Notes: generated from the letters alone by a model not told the origin. DNA of 64,000 bases from Micavibrio_A sp041655955 (GCA_041655955.1 JBBAEN010000001.1:372001-436000); one strand, 5' to 3'. Shown: positions 16,910 to 25,864, numbered from the stretch's first letter. Made by a program: numbers and translations.

Positions 16910-17676
16910 TCATCCTTGGCTGCGGCGGTTCTTCCGGCGTACCCGCCATCGGCAATTGGTGGGGAAAATGCGATCCGGCGGAGCCGCGCAACCGCAGGAC
17001 ACGCCCGTCCATTGCCCTTCTCCACGGCGAAAGCCTTGCCATCGTCGATACGGGGCCTGATTTCAAAGAGCAGATGAACCGGGAAAACCTTGTTTATCCC
17101 GATGGTATTATCATTACCCATACGCATGCCGATCATATAAACGGGCTTGATGAATTAAGAACGCTTCAGCGCATCCATAAGAAAGGGCGCATCCCCGTTT
17201 ATGCCTCCACCGATACGCATGAAAAGCTTTTCAGGCGCCTTGATTACATGTTCACGGAAACGGAAAACGGATTTTATCCGGCTGTATGCGACCAGATCCA
17301 CGTCACGGAAGGCGATGTGATTACCGTCGGCGATTTAAAGATGACATGCTTCGACCAAAATCACGGCTCCATCAAATCGCTTGGCCTGCGGATCGGCAAT
17401 ATCGGTTATTCCACGGATGTTTTGTCCCTTGAAGACAGGGCCTATGACATCCTCCGCGGGATTGATACATGGATTGTCGATGCGGCGAGCTATCACGGGC
17501 CGGCCTATGTCCATGCGGGGCTGCAGGAAGTCTTTGAGATGAACAAGCGCGTTCAGGCAAAGCATGTCTATCTGACCCATTTATCGCCGACCATGGATTA
17601 TGCGGCGCTCTGCGCAGAGCTGCCGGAAGGGTACATGCCCGCCCATGACGGGTTAAGGCTGAAATTCACCTTCTGA
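16894..17676 (+). CDS. MBL-fold metal-dependent hydrolase (PhnP-like)
   Basis: A 260-residue metallo-beta-lactamase-fold hydrolase. It has the opening LGCGGSSGVPAIGNWWGKCD of the PhnP-type phosphodiesterases and the metal motif THTHADH near residue 76, with later ligands in NHGSIKSLG and VYLTHLSP. The metG-tatD-MBL order is conserved in alphaproteobacteria, although the substrate is not known. It overlaps the end of tatD by 16 bases. Its last 24 bases overlap the 3' end of obg on the other strand. Confidence 0.85.
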   Translation: MDGELIILGCGGSSGVPAIGNWWGKCDPAEPRNRRTRPSIALLHGESLAIVDTGPDFKEQMNRENLVYPDGIIITHTHADHINGLDELRTLQRIHKKGRIPVYASTDTHEKLFRRLDYMFTETENGFYPAVCDQIHVTEGDVITVGDLKMTCFDQNHGSIKSLGLRIGNIGYSTDVLSLEDRAYDILRGIDTWIVDAASYHGPAYVHAGLQEVFEMNKRVQAKHVYLTHLSPTMDYAALCAELPEGYMPAHDGLRLKFTF

Positions 17677-18705
17677 AAAGTCGATGGGGCCGGCTTCGGC
17701 GGCTTCCTCCTCCGCGCGCGTTTCCTGAATAATCCGGTTCAAGGCAAAAAGGATGTTCCGCACGCCGTCGCCGGACACGCCCGAAACCAGACTGGGTTTT
17801 ATGCCCGTTTCTTCTTCAAAGATGCGGGCCTGATCTTCCGCAAGCTCCATACCGATAGCGTCGATTTTCGTAAGCGCCACGATTTCCGGCTTTTCATCCA
17901 GCCCGGCGCCATAGGCTTCCAGCTCGGCGCGAACCGTCCGGTAAGCCTCCACCGGATGATCCTGCGTCCCGTCAACAAGGTGTAAAAGGACGGCGGTGCG
18001 CTCGACATGGCCGAGGAAACGGTCGCCCAATCCATGCCCCTCGCTCGCGCCTTCAATAAGGCCGGGAATGTCGGCAAGCACAAATTCATTGTCGCCCGCC
18101 CTGACCACGCCAAGATTCGGATGAAGCGTTGTAAAAGGATAGTCGGCGATTTTCGGCTTGGCCGCGGTGCAAGAGGCCAAAAAAGTCGATTTTCCGGCAT
18201 TCGGCATACCGACAAGGCCGGCATCGGCAATCAGCTTCAAGCGAAGCCAGACTCCGCGCTCGACACCGGGCCAGCCGGGGGTCTTTTTACGGGGTGCCTG
18301 GTTGGTCGATGATTTATAATGGGCGTTGCCAAAGCCGCCATCACCGCCTTTGAGGAAAGTAACGGTTTGACCGGGTTCGGTAAAATCAATCAGGACGGTT
18401 TCCTGATCCTCGTCCAAAACTTCCGTGCCGACTGGGACGCGGACGATAATATCGTCGCCGTCCTTGCCAAACCGCATGCGGCCCATGCCGCCTTCGCCGG
18501 TTTTGGCGCGGAAATGCTGCGCGTAACGGAAATCAATGAGCGTGTTCAGTTCTTTGACAGCGGTAAAAATAACGTCGCCGCCCTTGCCGCCATTGCCTCC
18601 ATCGGGGCCGCCATGCTCGATAAATTTCTCACGGCGGAAGGAAATGGAGCCGGGGCCGCCATTGCCGCTCCGGACATAGATTTTTGCCTGATCGAGGAAT
18701 TTCAT
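17653..18705 (-). CDS. obg: GTPase Obg
   Basis: An essential ribosome-associated GTPase of 350 residues. The glycine-rich Obg fold (RSGNGGPGSISFRREKF to about residue 158) is followed by the G domain with GMPNAGKSTF, the switch region FTTLHPNLG, DIPGL and TKID. The C-terminal extension is short. Its ATG at 18705 lies downstream of a strong terminator after rpmA, so it probably needs its own promoter or read-through. The 3' end is convergent and overlapping with the MBL hydrolase. Confidence 0.96.
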   Translation of the reverse strand: MKFLDQAKIYVRSGNGGPGSISFRREKFIEHGGPDGGNGGKGGDVIFTAVKELNTLIDFRYAQHFRAKTGEGGMGRMRFGKDGDDIIVRVPVGTEVLDEDQETVLIDFTEPGQTVTFLKGGDGGFGNAHYKSSTNQAPRKKTPGWPGVERGVWLRLKLIADAGLVGMPNAGKSTFLASCTAAKPKIADYPFTTLHPNLGVVRAGDNEFVLADIPGLIEGASEGHGLGDRFLGHVERTAVLLHLVDGTQDHPVEAYRTVRAELEAYGAGLDEKPEIVALTKIDAIGMELAEDQARIFEEETGIKPSLVSGVSGDGVRNILFALNRIIQETRAEEEAAEAGPIDFSEGEFQP

Positions 18706-18720
18706 GGGAAGAGGGGCCTT

Positions 18721-18755
18721 TAATAAAAAATCGGATGACCGTTGCCGATCACCCG
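18721..18755 (-). terminator. Rho-independent terminator after rpmA
   Basis: On the reverse strand a 10-bp stem CGGGTGATCG/CGGTCATCCG (two G-U pairs) closes on a GCAA tetraloop, followed by ATTTTTTATT. It lies between rpmA and obg. Confidence 0.8.
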
Positions 18756-18780
18756 ATTCACATTCATCCGGTACTCCGGT

Positions 18781-19062
18781 TTACTCGGCAGCCAGAGGCT
18801 GGGCGTCGTTTGCCGGGACAATATTCACAACCGGCTTGCCGCCCCGGCCCTTGGTAAAGAGCACGCGGCCATCAACCAGAGCGAAAATCGTGTGATCTTT
18901 GCCAAGGCCGGTATTTTTGCCTGTGTTGTACTTCGTTCCGCGCTGACGCACGATAATGTTACCGGCGAGGACAACTTCTCCGCCATATCTTTTTACGCCA
19001 AGGCGGCGGCCTGCCGAATCGCGTCCGTTCTTCGAGCTACCACCTGCTTTTTTCTGTGCCAT
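18781..19062 (-). CDS. rpmA: 50S ribosomal protein L27
   Basis: A 93-residue ribosomal protein near the peptidyl transferase centre. The sequence MAQKKAGGSSKNGRDSAGRR and the later GTKYNTGKNTGLGKDHTIFA are the L27 signatures. It starts AQKKAGG without the cleavable N-terminal extension seen in Firmicutes. The ATG has CCGGAGG six bases upstream. It is the second gene of the rplU-rpmA operon, closed by a terminator. Confidence 0.97.
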   Translation of the reverse strand: MAQKKAGGSSKNGRDSAGRRLGVKRYGGEVVLAGNIIVRQRGTKYNTGKNTGLGKDHTIFALVDGRVLFTKGRGGKPVVNIVPANDAQPLAAE

Positions 19063-19104
19063 ACCAATGTCCTCCGGTTAAATCTTAATCCAATGCCTTA
19101 ATCT

Positions 19105-19129
19105 CTCTTCACCCCTAAAAGGGGAAGAG
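19105..19129 (-). other. Hairpin in the rplU-rpmA intercistronic region
   Basis: On the plus strand CTCTT-CA-CCCC-TAAAA-GGGG-AAGAG folds into a nine-pair stem with a two-base bulge. There is no U-run, so it is not a terminator in either direction. It could affect mRNA stability. Confidence 0.3.
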
Positions 19130-19142
19130 GGCGGCCCTTTAA

Positions 19143-19442
19143 TTATGCCGCAACGTCTGCGAATTCCAGAACCGTGTAGTGCTGGCGGTGGCCAGCTGTA
19201 CGGCGATAGTTCTGGCGGCGTTTCTTTTTAAATACCACAATCTTGTCGTTTCTGCCATGGGAAACGACCTTGGCGGCCAGTTTTGCACCGTTTTTAGCCA
19301 TGGAAAGAGCTTTGCCGTCAAAGGAACCAAGCAGCTCCACATCGACGGATCCGCCTTCTTTGATGTCGAGTTTCTCGACCTTGATTTGGTCACCCTTGGT
19401 AACCCGGTATTGTTTTCCGCCCGTGCGAATTACTGCGAACAT
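19143..19442 (-). CDS. rplU: 50S ribosomal protein L21
   Basis: A 99-residue ribosomal protein that binds 23S rRNA. The N-terminus MFAVIRTGGKQYRVTKGDQI and the basic block KKKRRQNYRRTAGHRQ are diagnostic. ATG 19442 has GCGGGAAAGA upstream. It is first in the rplU-rpmA operon with a good promoter at 19521-19548. Confidence 0.97.
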   Translation of the reverse strand: MFAVIRTGGKQYRVTKGDQIKVEKLDIKEGGSVDVELLGSFDGKALSMAKNGAKLAAKVVSHGRNDKIVVFKKKRRQNYRRTAGHRQHYTVLEFADVAA

Positions 19443-19520
19443 GAGTCTTTCCCGCTAATTATCTGTTTTAATTTCATTTTTACCACGCGGGCGCGCCGAG
19501 CGCCACCCTAAGGAAGCGGC

Positions 19521-19548
19521 AATATACAGGAGATTCCCTTTGAGTCAA
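19521..19548 (-). promoter_or_regulatory. rplU-rpmA promoter with two GANTC sites
   Basis: On the reverse strand TTGACT (19543-19548) and TATATT (19521-19526) are 16 bp apart. GANTC sites at 19542-19546 (overlapping the -35) and 19532-19536 (in the spacer) could make the promoter sensitive to CcrM methylation. Confidence 0.55.
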
Positions 19549-19688
19549 GAAAATCAGCAAGGCAAGCCGCCGCCTTCTTTACGATATGACGGATGACAGG
19601 TCAAATCGCGCCTGCTATAGGGGAGGGACGCAGGCGCGATAGAAACGGACTTCTGAATATAACAATGACAGAACAAGGCCTTACCCCT

Positions 19689-20570
19689 ATGAAAACCATT
19701 CTCGTCATCGGCGCAACCGGCATGCTCGGCCATAAGCTCGCGCTGAAACTTTCACGCCGTTATAAAGTGGCGGCCAGTGTAAGGGGGGCGGCCCCGGCCT
19801 TTTTCGCCCCGCATCTGTGCGACAGGCTTGAGATTATCGAGGGAATCGACGCCTTCAGGCCGGAAACCGCCGAGCAGGCAATCCGCGCCGTCAAGCCGGA
19901 CTATGTGCTTAATTGCGTAGGCATCGTCAAGCAGCTAGCCGAGGCAAAGGATCCGGTCACATCCATCACCGTCAACGCCTTGTTTCCGCATCAGCTTGAA
20001 AAACTTGCGGAAAAGCACGACTTCAAACTGATTCATTTCAGCACGGATTGCGTATTCTCCGGCAAAAAGGGGCCTTACAGCCAAACCGCCCCGTCCGACG
20101 TCAACGATCTTTATGGAATGACCAAGTTTTTAGGAGAGGTCAGCGGCCCGCGGGCGCTCACCTTGCGTTCTTCCATCATCGGGCGGGAGTTCGCCAGCCC
20201 CACGGGGCTTATTGAATGGTTTCTTGCGCAAAAGGGCGGGGCAATCAAGGGCTACGGCAAGGCGCTCTATACCGGCCTTACAACAAACGCCATGGCCGAC
20301 CTTGTCACCTATCTTATTGAACATAAGCCGGCCCTTAGCGGGCTTTATCAGGTCGCTTCGGAAGAAATATCCAAATACGACCTCCTTCAGCTTGTGAACG
20401 AAACAGCCGAAAGCGGAGTTTCCATCGAAAAAGACGAAGATTTCTTTTGCGACCGCCGGCTGGACGGCAAGGAATTCCATAAAGCATCCGGCTGGAGCGC
20501 TCAGCCATGGCCGGATATGATCAAAACTATGTTTGACGAAGATAGGCTCTTCTATATAACTACGCCTTGA
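19689..20570 (+). CDS. NAD(P)-dependent nucleotide-sugar reductase, RmlD-like
   Basis: A 293-residue short-chain dehydrogenase of the RmlD type. The nucleotide site is ILVIGATGMLGHKLA at residue 3, and the catalytic Ser/Tyr-x-x-x-Lys motif is visible as HFSTDC with DLYGMTKFLGE. It lacks the C-terminal cupin domain of CapF/WbjC. It is followed by a CapE/WbjB-like dehydratase and a WecB-like epimerase. This trio resembles the WbvB-WbvR-WbvD set for UDP-N-acetyl-L-quinovosamine more than the L-fucosamine set. ATG 19689 is used. Upstream in-frame starts do not fit the Rossmann fold. Confidence 0.85.
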   Translation: MKTILVIGATGMLGHKLALKLSRRYKVAASVRGAAPAFFAPHLCDRLEIIEGIDAFRPETAEQAIRAVKPDYVLNCVGIVKQLAEAKDPVTSITVNALFPHQLEKLAEKHDFKLIHFSTDCVFSGKKGPYSQTAPSDVNDLYGMTKFLGEVSGPRALTLRSSIIGREFASPTGLIEWFLAQKGGAIKGYGKALYTGLTTNAMADLVTYLIEHKPALSGLYQVASEEISKYDLLQLVNETAESGVSIEKDEDFFCDRRLDGKEFHKASGWSAQPWPDMIKTMFDEDRLFYITTP

Positions 20571-20601
20571 ATCTTTTATGTTCTTTCACTCTGGGACGAT
20601 T

Positions 20602-21678
20602 ATGCACACTAACTTTGACGGCAAGCGGATTCTTATTACCGGCGGCACGGGATCTTTGGGCAAGGTTTTGCTCAAACGCCTGCTGAGCGGCAAAGAAGGG
20701 AATCCGGAAAGCATCACGATTTTCTCGCGCGATGAGGCGAAACAGCACGCGCTACGCCTTGATTACCTCCATACCGAAGGCAACCCCACGGACGAGGTCA
20801 TCTATAATAACTTTTCCCGCAAGGTGAGATTCATCATCGGGGACGTCCGCGATTACCACTCCGTACTCCGCGCCATGAAAGACATTGATATCGTCTTTAA
20901 CGCCGCCGCGCTGAAACAGGTTCCGGCCTGCGAATATTTCCCCTATCAGGCGGTGATGACCAATATCATGGGCGCGGAGAATATCGTCCGCGCCATCCTG
21001 AACAACAACCTGCCCGTTGAATGCGTTGTCGGCATTTCGACCGACAAGGCCGCAAAGCCCGTCAATGTCATGGGCATGACGAAATCGTTGCAGGAACGCG
21101 TTTTCCTGAGCGCCAATGTCGATTCCGGCAAGACGCGTTTTGTTCTTGCGCGCTATGGCAACGTGCTGGCCTCACGCGGATCGGTTATCCCGCTCTTCCA
21201 TCAGCTTATCAAAAACGGCAAGGACGTAACGATTACGGATGAACGCATGACACGCTTCCTGCTCAGCCTTGAAGAGGCCGTGGATGTCATTCTCTTCGCC
21301 GTCCGCCACGGCAATAAAGGCGAAACGATCATCCCGCGCATTCCATCCGCCTTGGTGACCGACGTTGCCGCCGTTCTCATCGGCGAGCGCCCGATCAAGA
21401 CAATCGTCACGGGTATCCGTCCGGGTGAAAAGCTGCATGAAGCATTGATCACCGAAGAAGAGGCCGCGCGCACTGTCGAGCGTGCGCCATATTATGTGGT
21501 TGCGCCTATCCTGCCGGAAATTCAAGTGGAAGAGGTCATGAAAGGCCCGTTCCTGAACAAGGAATATACATCCGCCGATGATTTGATGACGCGCGGCGAA
21601 GTTGCCGATCTTTTGAAACGCCGCAATCTCCTGATCGAGAATCAGGAAGGCCATCACAGGGAAGAATTGCTGCGATGA
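20602..21678 (+). CDS. UDP-N-acetylglucosamine 4,6-dehydratase (inverting, CapE/WbjB-like)
   Basis: A 358-residue NAD-dependent dehydratase of the short-chain superfamily. It has the nucleotide-binding ILITGGTGSLGKVLLKRLL near residue 9, the acidic RDEAKQHALRLDY, FNAAALKQVPACEYFPYQAV, and GISTDKAAKPVNVMGMTKSLQE with the K in place of Y-x-x-x-K seen in this family. These proteins convert UDP-GlcNAc to a 4-keto-6-deoxy sugar and epimerise C5. The start ATG 20602 is preferred to 20578. Its stop overlaps the epimerase start (ATGA). Confidence 0.88.
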   Translation: MHTNFDGKRILITGGTGSLGKVLLKRLLSGKEGNPESITIFSRDEAKQHALRLDYLHTEGNPTDEVIYNNFSRKVRFIIGDVRDYHSVLRAMKDIDIVFNAAALKQVPACEYFPYQAVMTNIMGAENIVRAILNNNLPVECVVGISTDKAAKPVNVMGMTKSLQERVFLSANVDSGKTRFVLARYGNVLASRGSVIPLFHQLIKNGKDVTITDERMTRFLLSLEEAVDVILFAVRHGNKGETIIPRIPSALVTDVAAVLIGERPIKTIVTGIRPGEKLHEALITEEEAARTVERAPYYVVAPILPEIQVEEVMKGPFLNKEYTSADDLMTRGEVADLLKRRNLLIENQEGHHREELLR

Positions 21679-22754
21679 AGATTGCCACGGTTCTTGGAAC
21701 GCGCCCCGAAATCATCCGCCTCTCGCTTATCATCAAAAAGCTTGATGAACTCTGCGACCATATCCTGATCCACACGGGCCAGAATTTTGACAGATCTTTA
21801 AGCGACTTGTTTTTTGAAGAACTTGGTGTGCGCAAGCCCGACCACCATCTGGAGGTCAAGGCCGATACAGCCGCGGGCCAGATAGGCCAGATCCTTGAGC
21901 GCTGCGAAAAAGTCTTCCGCGACGAAAAACCGGATCGCATCCTTATTCTTGGCGATACGAACTCCGCACTTTGCGCCATCATCGCCAAACGCATGGGCAT
22001 TCCCGTTTATCATATGGAAGCCGGCAACCGCTGCTTCGACGACCGCGTGCCGGAAGAAGTCAACCGCCGCATTGTCGATCATTCGAGCGATATTCTCCTG
22101 CCCTATACGCACCGGAGCAAGGAGAACCTGTTTCGCGAAGGCTTTGCCGCCAACCGCGTTTATGTGACAGGAAACCCCATCGCCGAAGTCATCGAAGCCT
22201 ATATGCCGGAGATTGAAAAGAGCGACGTTTTGGAACGCCTGAACCTTGCCGAAGACGGCTATTTCCTCGCAACGATCCACCGCGCCGAAAATGTCGACGG
22301 CGCAGAGCGCTTCGCCGAAATCCTGACGGCACTGAACAAAACCGCCGAAGAATATAAAATGCCGGTTATCGTTAGCACCCACCCGCGCACCCGCGCGAAG
22401 ATGGCCGATCAAAAAGTGGAAATTCACGCCCTCGTCCAATTTGTCGAACCGTTCGGCTTCTTCGATTTTATCAAACTGGAACAAAATGCGTATTGCCTGC
22501 TCAGCGACTCCGGCACAGTGCAGGAAGAGGGCGCTATTTTCGGCGTACCGTCCGTCACGGTGCGCGATGTCACAGAGCGCCCCGAAACGATCGACTGCGG
22601 GAGCAATATGCTGTCCGGCGCGAAAAGCGAAGATCTGCTCCGTGCCATCAAGGTTGTAACAACATTGCCACCGCAATGGGGCGCACCGGACGAATATTTG
22701 AATATGTCTGTCAGCGATACGGTCTGCCGGGTTATTTTGTCCTACCGGCTATAG
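21675..22754 (+). CDS. UDP-N-acetyl sugar 2-epimerase, WecB/CapG-like
   Basis: A 359-residue non-hydrolysing epimerase. It begins VLGTRPEIIRLSLIIKKLD and has IHTGQNFDRSLSDLFFEELG, ILGDTNSA, the catalytic region YHMEAGNRCFDDRVPEEVNR, and LLSDSGTVQEEG near residue 280. The GNRCFD variant, instead of GLRS, is the type that acts on 6-deoxy-L-hexosamines (CapG/WbjD/WbvD). Together with the two upstream genes it would give UDP-L-QuiNAc or UDP-L-FucNAc. Translation is coupled to the dehydratase by ATGA. Confidence 0.88.
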   Translation: MKIATVLGTRPEIIRLSLIIKKLDELCDHILIHTGQNFDRSLSDLFFEELGVRKPDHHLEVKADTAAGQIGQILERCEKVFRDEKPDRILILGDTNSALCAIIAKRMGIPVYHMEAGNRCFDDRVPEEVNRRIVDHSSDILLPYTHRSKENLFREGFAANRVYVTGNPIAEVIEAYMPEIEKSDVLERLNLAEDGYFLATIHRAENVDGAERFAEILTALNKTAEEYKMPVIVSTHPRTRAKMADQKVEIHALVQFVEPFGFFDFIKLEQNAYCLLSDSGTVQEEGAIFGVPSVTVRDVTERPETIDCGSNMLSGAKSEDLLRAIKVVTTLPPQWGAPDEYLNMSVSDTVCRVILSYRL

Positions 22755-22768
22755 CATAGGCAGCTTTT

Positions 22769-23611
22769 ATGAACGATATGGCCTTCGATAAAACATATTC
22801 GCGCGTTATACGGCCCAATAGCGTCAAAAACTATTGGAGCAGCCTGTGGCATTACCGCGAGGTTCTCTACATTCTGTCCTACCGCGATATTGCCGTCCGT
22901 TATAAGCAAACAATTCTGGGCTATGTCTGGGCCATCCTGAAGCCCCTTTTGACAATGCTCGTCCTGACGATCGTTTTCGGAAAGATTGCCAATCTTCCAT
23001 CCGGCGGGGGCCTTCCATATCCAATCCTCGTTCTTTCAGGCCTGATCCCATGGTACTTTTTTTCGGCAACCTTGCTTGAAATGAGCAATTCCGTCATCAA
23101 CAACAAAGCCATGGTTTCAAAAATTTATTTTCCGCGCATGTTCCTGCCTTTTTCAAACATAAGCGTCGGCCTGATTGATCTCTGCCTGTCCATGGTAATC
23201 CTGTTTATTTTCATGATCGTCTTTGGCGTTAAATTTTCCGTGACGCTGCTGGCCATCCCGGCCTTTATCGTTCTGGCTATATCGGCCTGCGCCGGAATAG
23301 GCTTGTTTTTTGCGGCCTTAAATGTCCAGTACCGCGACGTGCAGTTCATTATACCGTTCATCGTCCAGTTCGGGCTTTACATTTCTCCCGTCGGTTTTTC
23401 TGCGGATCTTATCCCTGAAAAGTGGCGGCTTTTATATTCATTGAATCCAATGGTCGGTGTCATTGACGGCTTCCGCTGGGCAGTCAGCGGCGGTAATACC
23501 GATATATATTGGCCGGGCCTTATATTTTCCTTTGCCATTGGCGCGGCTTCTGTTTTCTTGGGCGCACTGTATTTTCGCAGCGTCGAGAGAAAATTTGCCG
23601 ACGTTATATGA
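22769..23611 (+). CDS. wzm: Polysaccharide ABC exporter permease (Wzm-like)
   Basis: A 280-residue integral membrane protein of the ABC-2 type with six predicted helices. The opening SYRDIAVRYKQTILGYVWAILKP is typical of the KpsM/Wzm/TagG family. The late ALNVQYRDVQFIIPF block is also conserved. It forms the membrane channel with the ATPase encoded eight bases downstream. It would export an undecaprenyl-linked polysaccharide across the inner membrane. Confidence 0.9.
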   Translation: MNDMAFDKTYSRVIRPNSVKNYWSSLWHYREVLYILSYRDIAVRYKQTILGYVWAILKPLLTMLVLTIVFGKIANLPSGGGLPYPILVLSGLIPWYFFSATLLEMSNSVINNKAMVSKIYFPRMFLPFSNISVGLIDLCLSMVILFIFMIVFGVKFSVTLLAIPAFIVLAISACAGIGLFFAALNVQYRDVQFIIPFIVQFGLYISPVGFSADLIPEKWRLLYSLNPMVGVIDGFRWAVSGGNTDIYWPGLIFSFAIGAASVFLGALYFRSVERKFADVI

Positions 23612-23619
23612 GATAAGCC

Positions 23620-24885
23620 ATGACAAGAAACGCCCTTGAAGTTAAGAACGTCAGCAAGAAATACGCGATCCAGAGCGCAGAGCAACAGCGTTATAAAACA
23701 CTTTATGAAACACTGGATTTTCGCCATCTTTTCAAAAGGAACCGCGCCAGGCTCATAAAAAAAGAATTTTCGGCGCTTGACGACATTTCTTTTACGGTCA
23801 AGGAAGGCGATTGTGTCGGCATCATCGGCAGCAATGGCGCAGGAAAATCTACCCTGCTGAAGATATTGAGTCAGATCACGGAACCGACAAGCGGAGCCAT
23901 AGGATTTAACGGCAGAATTGCAAGCCTCCTCGAAGTTGGAACGGGCTTCCATCCTGAACTCACAGGCCGGGAAAATATTTTCCTGAACGGTACAATCCTT
24001 GGTATGAAACGCGCTGAAATTCTCAATCGCTTTGATGAAATCGTCGAATTTTCAGGCATCGAAAAATTTCTTGACGTTCCTGTTAAACGCTACTCTTCAG
24101 GCATGTATGTGCGGCTTGCCTTTTCCGTCGCCGCCCACCTCGAATGCGAAATACTTGTTGTCGATGAGGTTCTTGCCGTTGGCGACGCCGCATTTCAGAA
24201 AAAATGCATCGGCAAGATGAATGAAAAAGCGAAAGAGGGGCGTACGGTTCTGTTCGTCAGCCACAACATGCCGACCATTCGCTCCCTTTGCAACCGCGCC
24301 CTCCTTCTTGACGGCGGCAAATTGATGATGGATGGGGATACAAGCGAGGTCTTGAATAAATATCTTGAAATTCAGGGCAGGGTTCTACCATCTATCGAAT
24401 GGGATGGGACGGACGCTCCCGGAAATGATTTTTTCCGCTGCCTGTCAATAAAAATGGATGAAGGCGAAGGCTTTTACGGTGGCCGCGCACCGAATGACCA
24501 GCCCATTCATATAGAAATTGAACACGAAGTGCTAGCAGACCAGACGATTATGGGTTTGACGCTCTCCGTAAAGACGTTGGAAGGGGAGATCATATTCAGT
24601 TCTATCAACAACCATGATGTAGAATGGCATGGAAAAGCACGGCAAAAAGGGCGTTATAAAAGTATATGCACCATACCCGATAACCTTTTACTTGATGGAA
24701 TATATACGATTAGTATCAATATGTGGGGAGCGGGCTATACTATGAATGTACCAATAGAAAATGCTATTTCTTTTGAAATTTATGATACAGGTTCACTCCG
24801 AAAAGATTATTTCGGCGGCTGGGGCGGCGTTATCAGGCCAAAACTAGAATGGACAACAAGACATATACCAACATCACTTAAATAA
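23620..24885 (+). CDS. wzt: Polysaccharide ABC exporter ATPase with C-terminal carbohydrate domain (Wzt-like)
   Basis: A 421-residue ATPase. The nucleotide-binding domain covers residues 1-245, with Walker A GSNGAGKSTLL, the signature YSSGMYVRLAFS, Walker B ILVVDEVLAVGD and the H-loop SHNM. A beta-rich C-terminal domain from about 270 to the end is like the Wzt domain that recognises the modified non-reducing end of O-antigen chains. That form of export needs a chain-terminating modification, and two methyltransferases lie just downstream. The second half of the gene is lower in GC than the first. Confidence 0.9.
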   Translation: MTRNALEVKNVSKKYAIQSAEQQRYKTLYETLDFRHLFKRNRARLIKKEFSALDDISFTVKEGDCVGIIGSNGAGKSTLLKILSQITEPTSGAIGFNGRIASLLEVGTGFHPELTGRENIFLNGTILGMKRAEILNRFDEIVEFSGIEKFLDVPVKRYSSGMYVRLAFSVAAHLECEILVVDEVLAVGDAAFQKKCIGKMNEKAKEGRTVLFVSHNMPTIRSLCNRALLLDGGKLMMDGDTSEVLNKYLEIQGRVLPSIEWDGTDAPGNDFFRCLSIKMDEGEGFYGGRAPNDQPIHIEIEHEVLADQTIMGLTLSVKTLEGEIIFSSINNHDVEWHGKARQKGRYKSICTIPDNLLLDGIYTISINMWGAGYTMNVPIENAISFEIYDTGSLRKDYFGGWGGVIRPKLEWTTRHIPTSLK

Positions 24886-24907
24886 AATAAACCAGAGAGA
24901 ACCCAGT

Positions 24908-25864
24908 ATGGCATCGTCAAATATCACATATTTCGAGAACCCGGGCGATCTGGATGAAGCATGTAATTCATTCATAAAGAAGACAGAGCGCGTTCTTGAT
25001 ATTGGCTGCGGTATCCGTCCTCAAAAATACTTCAAGCCCTATCTGCATGTATGTCTTGAACCTTTTCAGGAATATATCGACATACTGAATATTCATTATG
25101 GGCATAATCCGGGGTTTCTTATCCTTGCCGGCCTGGCGCAGGACACATTGAAAAGTATTCCGGATAAAAGCTTTGACAGCGTTTTTTTAATCGACGTCAT
25201 CGAACATATAGAAAAAGACGATGGGTTTGCGCTCCTTAAAGAAATGAGGCGCATCGCAAGAAAACAAATCCTGCTATTCACTCCACTTGGCTTTATGCCC
25301 CAGCACTACGAAGAAGGGGACAAGGATGCATGGGGGTTAGGCGGTACGGAACTTCAAGAACACAGATCCGGATGGAAGCCGGATGATTTTGACAGCGGCT
25401 GGTGTTTTTATGTCTGCAAGGAATATCACAAGCCTGTGAAACCCGCCGCAGGGCAAAAGATTTTCGGGGCGTTCTGGGCGGTTTTCAATGTCCCTGATGA
25501 GGAAGGAAAACAGGCCTTAGAGAAAAAAACGCTTTATATTTCCGAGCGTATAGAAACGACCGATAAAATCTCGGCCCTCTTGCGCGATCGCCTCAAACCT
25601 ATCCAGCCGGATCAATATGCTGTCCTCTCCTTGGAATCCGAACTTAATCCGGGCGACCTTTGGATGCCGCGCTTTCTTAAAAACTCTGCGACGACCAAGT
25701 CGGCAATGAAGGTTATCATGGCCTTTCGCCTTATCTTAAAATATAAAATATCCTCAGGCTTTCAAAAAATTTCATATGTCGGAAACAGCAAAAAATACGG
25801 CCTTTGCATGAAGCTGGCCGCCGCAATTTTCTTTATGACTTATGAAGAAGAAAACTGGCATTAA
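24908..25864 (+). CDS. Class I SAM-dependent methyltransferase in the sugar locus
   Basis: A 318-residue protein with the SAM-binding motif VLDIGCGIRPQKYFKPYLHV near residue 30, LEPFQEYIDI, and SVFLIDVIEHIEKDDG near residue 97. The C-terminal third (from about 195) is not recognised. It follows wzt by 22 bases and precedes a GT2-methyltransferase fusion by two. A role in capping or decorating the polysaccharide is inferred from its place. The substrate is unknown. Confidence 0.75.
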   Translation: MASSNITYFENPGDLDEACNSFIKKTERVLDIGCGIRPQKYFKPYLHVCLEPFQEYIDILNIHYGHNPGFLILAGLAQDTLKSIPDKSFDSVFLIDVIEHIEKDDGFALLKEMRRIARKQILLFTPLGFMPQHYEEGDKDAWGLGGTELQEHRSGWKPDDFDSGWCFYVCKEYHKPVKPAAGQKIFGAFWAVFNVPDEEGKQALEKKTLYISERIETTDKISALLRDRLKPIQPDQYAVLSLESELNPGDLWMPRFLKNSATTKSAMKVIMAFRLILKYKISSGFQKISYVGNSKKYGLCMKLAAAIFFMTYEEENWH

